Positions 40,267 to 49,256 of a stretch of DNA of 64,000 bases are shown in pieces. The translations under genes were made by a program, and so were the position numbers. This DNA is from Vreelandella sedimenti (GTDB taxonomy: Bacteria; Pseudomonadota; Gammaproteobacteria; Pseudomonadales; Halomonadaceae). Location: positions 62,001-126,000 of the forward strand of contig NZ_JACCGK010000004.1 in NCBI RefSeq assembly GCF_013416325.1, read 5' to 3'. The notes below the pieces were generated by a model. It did not search any database and was not told the origin of the DNA. It worked only from the letters and a program-made list of their open reading frames with translations. Positions within the stretch are counted from its first letter, which is position 1. Each line of letters starts with the position of its first letter.

Positions 40267-40932
40267 TCAGCTCGTAATCCCATAGCGGTCACGATAAGCC
40301 CTGATCGCTTCAGCGTAGGCGACCATTTCCCCACCGGCATGCTCTTCAAGGTAAGTGAGCACTTGCTCCAGGGTGACGATACTAACCACTGGCATACCGT
40401 ACTGAGCCTGCACTTCCTGAATCGCGCTCTGCTCGCCCTGGCCGCGCTCTTGACGGTCGAGTGCGATAATTACCCCGGCGGCGTGGGCACCGCTCTGTTC
40501 GATCAGGCTCATCACTTCACGAATCGCGGTGCCCGCGGTAATCACGTCATCAATGATCAAAATATCGCCCGCAAGCGGTGCGCCCACGATATTGCCGCCT
40601 TCGCCGTGGGTTTTAGCCTCTTTGCGGTTGAAGGCGTAGGGCATATCTCGGTCGTGATGATCGGCCAATGCTGCCGCGGTGACTGCCGCCAGTGGGATAC
40701 CTTTGTACGCCGGGCCAAACAGCACATCGGCGTTTAAGCCGCTATCGACAATCGCCTGGGCGTAAAAACGCCCGAGCTTGGCCAGCGCGCGCCCAGTTTG
40801 AAACAGCCCAGCGTTGAAAAAGTAGGGGCTAACGCGGCCAGATTTAAGCGTAAACTCGCCAAACTTAAGCACGCCTTGCTCAATGGCAAAGGCAATGAAA
40901 TCGCGCTGGTAGGGTTGTAGAGTGGTGGCCAC
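40267..40932 (-). CDS. pyrE: Orotate phosphoribosyltransferase
   Basis: Pyrimidine-pathway enzyme joining orotate and PRPP. It has 221 residues from GTG 40932, which has GAGG just upstream. GTG 40944 is an alternative. Motifs are [33 protein letters not shown] and the PRPP loop [17 protein letters not shown]. It diverges from the crc-like gene, the same neighbourhood as in Pseudomonas. Confidence 0.96.
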   Translation of the reverse strand: MATTLQPYQRDFIAFAIEQGVLKFGEFTLKSGRVSPYFFNAGLFQTGRALAKLGRFYAQAIVDSGLNADVLFGPAYKGIPLAAVTAAALADHHDRDMPYAFNRKEAKTHGEGGNIVGAPLAGDILIIDDVITAGTAIREVMSLIEQSGAHAAGVIIALDRQERGQGEQSAIQEVQAQYGMPVVSIVTLEQVLTYLEEHAGGEMVAYAEAIRAYRDRYGITS

Positions 40933-41073
40933 GGCATTCCTCACTAGGCGGTAGGTTTAAATCAGTACGAAAGCAACAATAAAAGTGGGGTAAATGGCAA
41001 GTTTTACTAGCTGCCTTTACCCAAACGTCTAAACGTCGGGTATCATACAGCAGCGACGCAAAAGGGACGATTT

Positions 41074-41841
41074 ATGAAAATTGCCAGCATCAATGTCAAT
41101 GGTATTCGTGATGCCGTCGATCGTGGCTTCCTGGACTGGCTGGCTCAGCAGGATGTCGACGTGGTCTGCGTGCAGAACATCAAGGCAAAAAGTTTTGAAC
41201 TGGGTGACCACATTCTGTATCCGGAAGGCTATGAAGGCTATTTCCTGGATGCCGAAGAGGACGGTTTCTCCGGTGTGGCACTCTATTGCCGCAAAATTCC
41301 CAAGGCGATTATGTATGGCCTTGGGTTTCCACAGTGTGATCATGAAGGGCGTTTTCTGCAGGCGGATTATGAACGCTTCAGTATCGTCTCCTTCCTGATG
41401 CCTGACGGAAGTGACCAAAAAGCCAAACAGGCGTTTATGGAGCAGTATCAAGAGTACCTGACGAAGATGTCGCGCAAACGCCGCGAATACATCCTCTGCG
41501 GTACTTGGCATATTGCCCATAAAACCGTCGATTTGGCTAACTGGTCGGATAATCAACTGACCTCAGGCTTCCGCCCGGAAGAGCGCGCCTGGATGGATCA
41601 GGTGCTTGGCCCCACCGGGTTTATCGACACCTTCCGCGAAATTAACCGCGATGCAGGGGAATATACCTGGTGGCCGAAGCTTGACCAAGACGTGCCCCGT
41701 GAGCGCCAGGAAGGCTGGCGGATCGACTATCAGTTAGTCGGCCCCAACTTCCGCCGCCACGTGGTCGACGCGTGGATCGATTACGATGCGACCTTCTCCG
41801 AGTTCGCACCGCTAATCGTTGAGTACGACCTGGCGCTCTAA
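41074..41841 (+). CDS. crc: Crc-like catabolite repression control protein (inactive ExoIII homologue)
   Basis: Protein of 255 residues with the exonuclease III/EEP fold but without its catalytic residues. The metal-binding Glu of LQETK is N35 (VQNIK). The GDFN pair is GTWH (T144, H146). The SDHxP pair is SEFAP (E243, F244). This matches Pseudomonas Crc, which has no nuclease activity and works with Hfq to silence mRNAs of less preferred carbon sources. Shared Crc-like stretches include GVALY, GLGF, RRKRREYI and PLIV.YD. The position between pyrE and rph is also as in Pseudomonas. Annotating it as exodeoxyribonuclease would be wrong. Confidence 0.85.
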   Translation: MKIASINVNGIRDAVDRGFLDWLAQQDVDVVCVQNIKAKSFELGDHILYPEGYEGYFLDAEEDGFSGVALYCRKIPKAIMYGLGFPQCDHEGRFLQADYERFSIVSFLMPDGSDQKAKQAFMEQYQEYLTKMSRKRREYILCGTWHIAHKTVDLANWSDNQLTSGFRPEERAWMDQVLGPTGFIDTFREINRDAGEYTWWPKLDQDVPRERQEGWRIDYQLVGPNFRRHVVDAWIDYDATFSEFAPLIVEYDLAL

Positions 41842-41902
41842 GCGCTAGGCAACGAACTTTTCCCGCGTCGCCTGTCACCCTTGCTGATTAGCCGGGGTGA
41901 CA

Positions 41903-41939
41903 AACAACAGGCCAGCTAAATGCTGGCCTGTTGTTTTTT
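41903..41939. terminator. Bidirectional terminator between crc and rph
   Basis: 14-bp perfect stem from AACAACAGGCCAGC (41903-41916) and its complement (41922-41935), with a TAAAT loop, then TTTT. It serves crc on the plus strand and probably rph on the minus strand. Confidence 0.9.
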
Positions 41940-41967
41940 ACGCCTTACTCCTCACATCTCACCTTCA

Positions 41968-42717
41968 TTACCCACGAACACCCAGCGCTTCGCGCTGATG
42001 GTCGCGTAGTTCGTCGCCCGCTTTCTCGGCCAAATCGAGCATGGCATTTAGCTCGGCGCGGTTGAACGGGCTCGCCTCGGCGGTGCCCTGCACTTCGATG
42101 AGTCCGCCGCTTTCGGTCATCACTACGTTTAGGTCGGTATCGGCTTTGCTGTCTTCCGGGTAGTCCAGATCCAGCACCGGCACACCTTTATAAATGCCCA
42201 CGGAGATTGCGCTCACCAACTGCTTGAAGGGGTCTGCTTTGATCTTCTTCTCGCGCTGCAGGTAGCGGATCGCATCGATCAGCGCTACGCAGCCACCGGT
42301 AATCGCCGCGGTACGGGTACCGCCATCGGCCTGGATCACATCGCAATCCACGGTGATGGTGAACTCACCCAACTTCTTCAAATTCACCGCGGCGCGCAGG
42401 CTGCGGCCAATCAAGCGCTGGATTTCCAGTGTGCGGCCGCCTTGCTTGCCGCGGGTCGCTTCACGGCCACTGCGGGTGTGAGTGGCGCGGGGCAGCATGC
42501 CGTACTCAGCGGTGACCCAACCCTGATTCTTGCCGCGCAGCCAGCGCGGCACACCGGCCTCTACACTGGCATTACACAGCACTTTGGTATCGCCAAACTC
42601 CACCAGTACAGAACCTTCCGCATGGCGGGTGTAATCGCGGGTCAGGCGAATATCACGGAGCTGGTCGGCTTCGCGACCGCTGGGGCGCACAACATCAGGA
42701 CGCTTAGCACTGCTCAC
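41968..42717 (-). CDS. rph: Ribonuclease PH
   Basis: Phosphate-dependent 3' exoribonuclease that trims tRNA ends. It has 249 residues with GTG start 42717 after AGAGGT. Motifs include [56 protein letters not shown] seen in three adjoining pieces, and the catalytic-core [19 protein letters not shown]. It is about ten residues longer than E. coli because of N- and C-terminal tails. In Pseudomonas the next gene is yicC. Here a sugar operon intervenes. Confidence 0.96.
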   Translation of the reverse strand: MSSAKRPDVVRPSGREADQLRDIRLTRDYTRHAEGSVLVEFGDTKVLCNASVEAGVPRWLRGKNQGWVTAEYGMLPRATHTRSGREATRGKQGGRTLEIQRLIGRSLRAAVNLKKLGEFTITVDCDVIQADGGTRTAAITGGCVALIDAIRYLQREKKIKADPFKQLVSAISVGIYKGVPVLDLDYPEDSKADTDLNVVMTESGGLIEVQGTAEASPFNRAELNAMLDLAEKAGDELRDHQREALGVRG

Positions 42718-42829
42718 AAATAGTACCTCTCAATAAACGCTCAACTAGTAAAAGCCCTCCATTGTACACGTCTGAGAGTGCGCTGATTGGCTTAACGTCC
42801 AGCTAGCGTCTTGAAACAGGTTGGCTGTG

Positions 42830-44386
42830 TCAGTCGAGACGCCCTTCGTAAAGTTTCTTGAAAGCGGCATAACGCGCAGTGTGCAGCGCCTGCATTGCCT
42901 GGTCGGGCTCTAATGTTTGTTCGCCTGGGGCGAGGCCATTGGCAACGCTGAGCACCTCACAATTGGCCTGAGCAGCCAGGGCCGCCACGGCTACCCCAAG
43001 TAGTACGGGTTCCGGCGCATCCGCCAGCACAACCCGACAACCGGTACCGTCGGCATAGAGCTTGCGCAGCAGTGCTGAACGTCCATGCCCTCCGCTGAGG
43101 TGCAGGGTATCGATGGCATAACCATGGGCATTCATACGCTCTATGATGGCGCGGGTGCCGTAAACTAGCGAGGTGGCTGCCGCCCAATAGACCTTGATGA
43201 AGTTCTCGCAAGGCGTATCAAGGGTCAATCCCGTGATGGTGCCGCGAATTTCCGGATCCGCCAAGGGCGAGCGGTTGCCAATGAAGTCAGGACAAACATG
43301 GGTGTCAGGAGCTGGGTCGCCGGATGCCAAGCGCTCGAGTAGAAGGTCTGATAACGCGCCGTGAAGATCGTCGCCGAATTCACTGCTGGCTGAAAATAGT
43401 GCCGCCAGGTGATCTAGAAGGGCTCCGGTAATGCTTTGCCCACCTTCGTTGGCGACAAAACCATCGCATAGTGCCCCTGGATAGGGGCCCCACACACCGG
43501 GTACCTCGCGCCGTTCGGGCTGGGCGCCGATATGGCAGGTGGAGGTGCCGCCAATCACGGCAAGCCGGCGCTCGGGAGCATCAGCGAGGCTTCTGCCTAG
43601 TGTGCCAAGCGCACCGGCATAGGCATCAATCATGCCCACTGCGAAGGTACACCGAGTCGTCAGTCCCAAGTCATCGGCGGCTTCTTCGGTCAACTGCCCA
43701 AGTGCTACGCCCACTGGAAGGGCTTGTTCGGGTAGGCGGGCGCACTCGAGTACATCCTGCATATCGATCTGGTTTAGAAAGTCGCGATCCCAGCCATGGC
43801 CAGGGCGTGGGTCAAACGTCCACTTGCAGGAGAGCATGCAGACCGAGCGTTCAAGAGAGCCGGTGCATTTAAAGCCCAGCCAATCGCCTAGATCGCCAGC
43901 GTAGCCGATCTTTACATAGAGCTCGGGCCGGTGCCGCTTCAACCACATGAGCTTAGGCATCTGCATCTCTGGAGACATGACGCCACCCAGGTTGCGCAGC
44001 GGTGCTGCCTGGGTAGCCGTGCACTCAGCGGCTTCTGCGGTTGCCCGGTGATCCATCCACACAATGATATTCCACGCCTCATCGCCCGGTGAGAGCGCTA
44101 GCGGCTTATCCTGCTTATCAAGGAGCACCAACGAGCAAGTGGCGCTCACCGACATACTGGTGATGGAATCGGACGTCACACCGGCAGCCTCGCGGGCGCG
44201 CTGGGTCGCGCTGCATACCGCGCGCCAGATATCCGTTGAGCTTTGCTCCACGTGGTGCTCGGCAGGGCGATGCATCGCAATCGGTGTTTTCGCTTCGGCA
44301 AGCATCACGCCATCCGGCGTGAAAATGCCTGCTCGGGCGCTGCCAGTGCCGATATCGATGCCTAGAACATGTTCTTGATGACTCAT
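42830..44386 (-). CDS. FGGY-family carbohydrate kinase (pentulose kinase-like)
   Basis: Sugar or polyol kinase of 518 residues. The N-terminal phosphate-binding motif LGIDIGTGSARAG and the C-terminal HLSGGHGRSALLRKLYADGTG are diagnostic of the FGGY fold. The sequence resembles the D-ribulose/ribitol-type FGGY pentulose kinases. LsrK is less likely because no other lsr genes are present. It is the last gene of a five-gene importer operon and the only catabolic enzyme in it, so the phosphorylated product must feed into pathways encoded elsewhere. Confidence 0.87.
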   Translation of the reverse strand: MSHQEHVLGIDIGTGSARAGIFTPDGVMLAEAKTPIAMHRPAEHHVEQSSTDIWRAVCSATQRAREAAGVTSDSITSMSVSATCSLVLLDKQDKPLALSPGDEAWNIIVWMDHRATAEAAECTATQAAPLRNLGGVMSPEMQMPKLMWLKRHRPELYVKIGYAGDLGDWLGFKCTGSLERSVCMLSCKWTFDPRPGHGWDRDFLNQIDMQDVLECARLPEQALPVGVALGQLTEEAADDLGLTTRCTFAVGMIDAYAGALGTLGRSLADAPERRLAVIGGTSTCHIGAQPERREVPGVWGPYPGALCDGFVANEGGQSITGALLDHLAALFSASSEFGDDLHGALSDLLLERLASGDPAPDTHVCPDFIGNRSPLADPEIRGTITGLTLDTPCENFIKVYWAAATSLVYGTRAIIERMNAHGYAIDTLHLSGGHGRSALLRKLYADGTGCRVVLADAPEPVLLGVAVAALAAQANCEVLSVANGLAPGEQTLEPDQAMQALHTARYAAFKKLYEGRLD

Positions 44387-44398
44387 GGAAAACCTTAC

Positions 44399-45391
44399 TC
44401 ACGACTGTTTAATAAATGGCATGCGTAGTGCCATTACAATAATTAGAAAAGCCCCCCATACCGCGGTGGCTAGATGCTGGCTGGCGCCCATCAGGTTCAT
44501 GCCGGAAGCGATTACCTGCAGGCTCATCAAGCCCAGCACCAGTGGCAGTACGCGGCCAAAGCCACCAAAGGGGTTTGCCCCGGCCAGAAAACAGGCCAAA
44601 ACCGTAATCAGTAGGTAGCTCTCGCCGTGGCCTACACGTACAGAGTTAAAGCGGGCGAGCATTACCATGCCTGCTAGCCCTGCCAAAATGCCGGAAATCG
44701 TGTAGACGGTGATCAGGACGCGCTTGACGTTAATGCCCGAGTACTCCGTCGCGCGAGGGTTGGAGCCCAGCATATAAATCGAAAAGCCAGTGCGGGTGAA
44801 ATGCATGATGTAGATCAACCCTGCGGCAGCGGCGAGAAAGATCAGCATGGGGATTGGAATGCCCAGAAAACTGCCGCTGCCGATGGTTTGAAATACCTCC
44901 GGCATGCCTGACATACCGCCACCGCGGGTTAAAAACTCACCCACACCCTGCAGAAAAATCATTGCCCCAAGAGAAACCAAAATGGGGTGGGCGCCCACAT
45001 AGGCAACGATAACGCCAATCAAAAAGCCTGCGGCAGCGCCAACGGCAAGCCCGGCGATAATCGCCATGGGAACGCTTAGTATGCCCATGCCCGCGAGTAA
45101 CCCCTGAACCAGCCAGGCGGTCATCAGCCCTGCGATATTGGCGGTAAAGGTAACCGAGAGGTTCAGGCCACCGGAAATTATGGGCAGCAGCATCGCCAAT
45201 GAGAGTAACCCCAGCTCCGGCAACTGCATCGACATTGAGCCAAAATTAGTGGCGGTCAGAAAGCCTGGTGCCAGTAGCGAGAAGAGTCCAATACTGCCGA
45301 TGAGCAGAGCCGTCATGGCGGCCACTTCAAGGGTATCGCCACCAAGGCGGAGTCCGGCCGTGGAGGGCTGTTTATTCAGGCGCTTATTCAT
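44399..45391 (-). CDS. Sugar ABC transporter permease (second of two)
   Basis: Inner-membrane permease of 330 residues in the RbsC/AraH family. The ATG at 45391 is used because it follows GAGGAA. The upstream frame is Arg/Gly-rich shadow sequence of the neighbouring gene. It has about ten hydrophobic helices, including the family piece LGSNPRATEYSGINVKRV and SLGAMIFLQGVGEFLTRGGG. It overlaps the first permease by four bases. Two different permeases imply a heterodimeric channel. Confidence 0.9.
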   Translation of the reverse strand: MNKRLNKQPSTAGLRLGGDTLEVAAMTALLIGSIGLFSLLAPGFLTATNFGSMSMQLPELGLLSLAMLLPIISGGLNLSVTFTANIAGLMTAWLVQGLLAGMGILSVPMAIIAGLAVGAAAGFLIGVIVAYVGAHPILVSLGAMIFLQGVGEFLTRGGGMSGMPEVFQTIGSGSFLGIPIPMLIFLAAAAGLIYIMHFTRTGFSIYMLGSNPRATEYSGINVKRVLITVYTISGILAGLAGMVMLARFNSVRVGHGESYLLITVLACFLAGANPFGGFGRVLPLVLGLMSLQVIASGMNLMGASQHLATAVWGAFLIIVMALRMPFIKQS

Positions 45392-46386
45392 ACGTTCCTC
45401 GCCTTGGTGGTGCGGGGCAACAGGTTGCCTAGGTTGCTGGTGGTGATCGCAATCAAGATAATCAGCCCGACAATCATGCGGAAGGCGTAAGGAGTGACGC
45501 CCAGCAGGTTCAGGCCGTTTTGGACGATGGCGAGAAGCAGCACACCCAGTACGGCGCCGAGCACTGAGCCACGCCCGCCACCCAGGGTGGCGCCGCCTAG
45601 CACGACAGCCGCCAGAATTGGCAACTCCTGGCCTATCAAGGCGTTGGGCACGACCTCTTGTACGATATGTGCCTGCATCAGGCCCGCCACCCCCGCGCAT
45701 AGCCCCAGCCAGCCGTAGGCAAAGGCATGGATCTTCCAGACACTAACGCCAGAGCGGCGAGCAGACTCGGGGTTTGATCCGAAACCGTAGATCGCGCGAC
45801 CAAAACCGGTACGGGCCAGAATGAACCAGGTGAGTATTACCATCACCACCATGACTGCCGCGGGTAAGTAGAGCGTGGCTGATCCGCGTTCGGCAGGTAG
45901 GTCAAGCAGTGGAACGGAGTAGTAGAGCCAATCGGGAATATCGTAGATGGACACCCCACTGGTGAAGTACATCAAGAGGCCGAAAAACAGGTTAAATGTG
46001 CCAATAGTGACGATGATCGAAACGATTCGGAAGCGGTGGATCAGCAGCGCATTGAAGAGCCCCAGTAGCATGCCAACCAGCATCGAAAGCAGGATGCCAA
46101 GCAACCAGTTGCCCCCGCCCAGGTAATTGATCAGCAGTGACAGCACCACGTACTGCACCACGGATGCCGCCACTGCGAAGGAAATATCTATCCCACCCGC
46201 AATCAGAACGACGACCAGGCCCACTGCAAAGATGATATTGACCGACTGATTGTTAAGCAGGTCAAACAGGTTCTGAAAGGTGAGAAAGCTGTCGGTCGCA
46301 AGTGCTAACACCACGCACAGCAGCATGAGGATGCTCAATAGCGTACCTTCAGTGCCGATCCTTCTGTTTAGCAGTCGTTTATGCAT
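45388..46386 (-). CDS. Sugar ABC transporter permease (first of two)
   Basis: RbsC-type permease of 332 residues with start ATG 46386 overlapping the ATPase stop by eight bases. Family motifs include IFAVGLVVVLIAGGIDIS, FGSNPESARRSGVSVWKIHAF and AAVVLGGATLGGGRGSVLGAVLG, each read as part of a helix or loop. Paired with the next permease, it forms the membrane pore of the sugar importer. Confidence 0.9.
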   Translation of the reverse strand: MHKRLLNRRIGTEGTLLSILMLLCVVLALATDSFLTFQNLFDLLNNQSVNIIFAVGLVVVLIAGGIDISFAVAASVVQYVVLSLLINYLGGGNWLLGILLSMLVGMLLGLFNALLIHRFRIVSIIVTIGTFNLFFGLLMYFTSGVSIYDIPDWLYYSVPLLDLPAERGSATLYLPAAVMVVMVILTWFILARTGFGRAIYGFGSNPESARRSGVSVWKIHAFAYGWLGLCAGVAGLMQAHIVQEVVPNALIGQELPILAAVVLGGATLGGGRGSVLGAVLGVLLLAIVQNGLNLLGVTPYAFRMIVGLIILIAITTSNLGNLLPRTTKARNV

Positions 46387-47866
46387 TGATGATCGCCTCC
46401 AGCGCTTCTTCCGTGGTCTCCGCAGGTATGACCTCGGAGTAGATGCGCCCGTCGCGCAATACGAGCGCACGATCTGCGTTCATCCAGATTTCTCCTGCTT
46501 CATCCGAAATCAGAATGATGGCCATGCCCTGGTCGGCAAGATTTCTGATGATGTCGAAAATACCGGCTTTGGCGCCTACATCGACGCCAATCGTCGGGCA
46601 GTCAAGAATGAGAACCTCGGGTTCGGTGGCTAGCCATTTGGCGAGTGCAATGCGTTGCTGGTTACCACCGGATAATGAGGAGACCGCAAGCTCGGCATCA
46701 CTCACCTTGGTTTTAAGCTGCTCAATCCAGTGGACGGTCAGTGCCTTGATGCGCTGAGGGGAGAGAAAAAAGCGCGGTTTTTCCAGCCTTGGTAGTACTG
46801 TCACTGCGGTATTCATATTGATGGACTGGTTTTGCACCAGGCCAAGATTGAGTCGGTCTTCAGAGAGGTAGGCAATGCGATGGTGCACTGCATCGCGGTT
46901 GGAGTTTAGCGTCAGCGGTTGACCCTCTTTTAGCAGCTGCCCTGAAGTGGGCTGGGTCATCCCAAAAATCGTGTGGGCTATTTCGGTACGCCCTGCGCCC
47001 AGCAAGCCCGTCAGGCCAAGAATTTCACCGCGATGCAGGGTGAAAGAGACATTTTCAAATTCCCCTTCACGGCTTAAGTTTTTAAGCTCCAGTACTGGGG
47101 CGCCTTTGTGTGTTTCAGCACGGGGGGTAAACTCAAGTTCAAGCCCGGTCATCAGGGTTGAAAGTCGTGCCTGGGTCATCCCCTCGGTGGGGTAGGTGCC
47201 GACCAACTTCCCGTTGCGGAGCACGGTCACGCGTTGACACACCTCCAACACTTCCACCAGCCGGTGGCTGACCAAGACAATGGAAATGCCTTTCGCCGCC
47301 AGTGAGCGGGTAATGCCCAGCAGTGTCTGCACCTCTTTATAGGTAAGCGAGGCGGTGGGCTCATCCATAAAAATGATACTGGCCCCTGCACGCAGCACGC
47401 GGCAAATCGCAACGAGTTGACGATGGGCAATCGAAAGGTCTTCAACACGGGCCATCGGATCCAGGTCTAGGCCAAACTGCTGGATGATCTCACGGGATTG
47501 CGTCAGCGCATCTTTATAGGAAATAGGCCGCCAAGGCTTGGCAACGTAGTCATCGAAGACGATATTTTCCGCGACGGTCAGGTGCGGGAACAGAGCGAGA
47601 TCTTGCCAGATCACATGGATGCCCCGGTTGCGCGCCTCTATCGGGCTAATGGCAGAGAGCGTTTCATCGCCAAACGAAAGCTCTACCCCCTCTTCAGGCG
47701 TGTATACGCCGTTAATAATTTTAATGAGCGTGCTTTTGCCACAACCGTTTTCACCTGCAAGGCAAAGCACCTCACCCCGGCGAAGTTCGAATTCGACATC
47801 ATCGAGCACCCGGCTTTGACCGAAAATCTTGCTAACGTGACGCGCTCGAATCGCGATATCGCCCAT
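46379..47866 (-). CDS. Sugar ABC transporter ATP-binding protein (tandem ATPase)
   Basis: RbsA/MglA-type protein of 495 residues with two ATPase domains. The first has Walker A AGENGCGKST, a degenerate signature LSIAHRQ and Walker B IIFMDEPTASL. The second has the altered Walker A LLGAGRTE and signature LSGGNQQRIALAKWL with EVLILDCPTIGVDVGAK. One functional and one degenerate site is normal for this group. ATG 47866 follows AGGAG. The ATG at 47902 has a weaker setting. Confidence 0.93.
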   Translation of the reverse strand: MGDIAIRARHVSKIFGQSRVLDDVEFELRRGEVLCLAGENGCGKSTLIKIINGVYTPEEGVELSFGDETLSAISPIEARNRGIHVIWQDLALFPHLTVAENIVFDDYVAKPWRPISYKDALTQSREIIQQFGLDLDPMARVEDLSIAHRQLVAICRVLRAGASIIFMDEPTASLTYKEVQTLLGITRSLAAKGISIVLVSHRLVEVLEVCQRVTVLRNGKLVGTYPTEGMTQARLSTLMTGLELEFTPRAETHKGAPVLELKNLSREGEFENVSFTLHRGEILGLTGLLGAGRTEIAHTIFGMTQPTSGQLLKEGQPLTLNSNRDAVHHRIAYLSEDRLNLGLVQNQSINMNTAVTVLPRLEKPRFFLSPQRIKALTVHWIEQLKTKVSDAELAVSSLSGGNQQRIALAKWLATEPEVLILDCPTIGVDVGAKAGIFDIIRNLADQGMAIILISDEAGEIWMNADRALVLRDGRIYSEVIPAETTEEALEAIINA

Positions 47867-47942
47867 TGGAGGCTCCTCTCTTAACATCACTGCCGCGCTC
47901 ATCAGGAGCGCGGCAGCCTATACACGATCAATAAGCGCAGTC

Positions 47943-48926
47943 TTATAGGCCGAGCTCGGCCAGCTCATCCACGGTATCTTTGCTCAGCTTGAGTGGCTTT
48001 GAGGCAAAGATCGTTTTGCCGTCCAGGGTAATTTCACCCAGTACCGGCAATTCGGCGCCATCGGTAATCTCTTCGCCGTTATAGAGCATTTCACCCAGGG
48101 CAACGAACGCTTTGCCCGCGTCCAGAGGGCTCCACTGGAAACCACCGGTAATCACACCTTCGTGTACCAGGCGGCGCCCCTGGCCTGGAGAGAACAGGCC
48201 CATAACGGCCACATCCCCTTCCAGCCCCCGCTCTTTCACGGCCCGAGCAGCGCCTATGGTTCCCTGGCTACCAAACGACATGATGCCGGCCAAGTCTTCG
48301 TGGGCACGCAGCAAGTCCAGTGTAGTGTTGCGGCTGTCATCGACGCTTTCGGCAACGCCGAAACGATCAGCGGCCTGGGTCAAGCCCGAGCAGTTATCAT
48401 CGAGCCAGTTCACGGCAGCATCTGCCCAGGCGTTGTGAGCGGGCACGCTGAGGCCGCCAACGTAAACGGCATAAGAGCCTTCGCAGCCGGTGCTGTCAGC
48501 CAATAGCTTGGCGTGCTCTTCACCTAACTGCTGCGCTGAAATCATTTCAAAGTCGTAGTCGATGTTGACCGATTCGGGGCTTTCATGGGTCAGTACGATA
48601 ATTCCCTGATCACGTGCCCGTTCCAATACCGGTTCAAGAACCTCGCGATCATTCGGGACAACACCAATGACATCAACGCCACGGCTGATCAGATCCTCTA
48701 TCGCACGCACCTGCAGGGCGGGGTCAGCACTGGTAGGGCCTACCATATAGGCTTCTAATCCAAGCTCTTCACCCATTTGTTCGATGCCCATTTCCATGGC
48801 ATTGAACCAGGGGATGCCCCCCACCTTGGCGACCACGGCAATCGTAGGAGACTCCTGAGCCATTGCGCCGGTGCTGCCGATAATGCCTGTTAGCGTAGCT
48901 GCGGTAAGAAGTGCTTTGTATTTCAT
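47943..48926 (-). CDS. Sugar ABC transporter substrate-binding protein
   Basis: Periplasmic receptor of 327 residues with signal peptide ending near GAMAQ. The mature part is a type-I periplasmic binding fold (PTIAVVAKVGGIPWFNAMEMG, LISRGVDVIGVVPND). It looks closest to the RhaS/LsrB/xylitol-binding group. ATG 48926 follows AGGAAAT. It is the first gene of the operon, divergent from a LacI regulator across a 330-base control region. The ligand is not identifiable by eye. Confidence 0.88.
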   Translation of the reverse strand: MKYKALLTAATLTGIIGSTGAMAQESPTIAVVAKVGGIPWFNAMEMGIEQMGEELGLEAYMVGPTSADPALQVRAIEDLISRGVDVIGVVPNDREVLEPVLERARDQGIIVLTHESPESVNIDYDFEMISAQQLGEEHAKLLADSTGCEGSYAVYVGGLSVPAHNAWADAAVNWLDDNCSGLTQAADRFGVAESVDDSRNTTLDLLRAHEDLAGIMSFGSQGTIGAARAVKERGLEGDVAVMGLFSPGQGRRLVHEGVITGGFQWSPLDAGKAFVALGEMLYNGEEITDGAELPVLGEITLDGKTIFASKPLKLSKDTVDELAELGL

Positions 48927-49256
48927 TGTGATTTCCTGCTTGCTGTTGGCTGACCCAGTCAGTGGAATAGAGTGCATTGAAGCGCTTTAATAGTGCTGCT
49001 GTACGTTGCGCCATGGTCAAATGAAATGGCGCAGACGCTTCCGAGCCTCACAATGCATAGGAATTTAATGCATAAGAACTTAATGCATAGAAGCTTTACA
49101 CAGTGCTGGATACGTTGAGTGGTACCTAAGCGATGCGTCATCGCTATCGTTATTGTCATTTAATCGAGCATGCACAATCGGTTGTGCATAGCGTAGGATT
49201 GATCTATTGCATCATCACGTCAATGCTACTTTTATCTAATCGCAAGGAGCTGCCAC
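48927..49256. promoter_or_regulatory. Divergent control region of sugar operon and LacI regulator
   Basis: This 330-base gap has no gene. It contains a near-perfect LacI-type palindrome ATTGAAGCGCTTTAAT (48976-48991, 14 of 16 positions symmetric) 50 bases upstream of the binding-protein start. It also holds three 15-bp tandem units (49052-49096) and a perfect inverted repeat ATGCACAA-TCGG-TTGTGCAT (49170-49189) 68 bases upstream of the regulator start. The first palindrome has the GCGC centre common in LacI-family operators and is the best operator candidate. Confidence 0.7.
49052..49096. repeat. Three-copy 15-bp tandem repeat with ATGCAT cores
   Basis: AATGCATAGGAATTT (49052-49066), AATGCATAAGAACTT (49067-49081) and AATGCATAGAAGCTT (49082-49096) are contiguous. 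Each unit begins with the palindrome ATGCAT. It lies between the two candidate operators of the sugar operon and may be a further binding array or a simple minisatellite. Confidence 0.88.

Noticed and set aside
41074..41841. Exodeoxyribonuclease III
   Set aside because: Catalytic residues of the EEP fold are replaced at three sites, and the gene context matches crc.
48959..49159. Small frame with LCIKF repeats
   Set aside because: The repeats only reflect the 15-bp DNA tandem repeat in the control region. There is no start signal.
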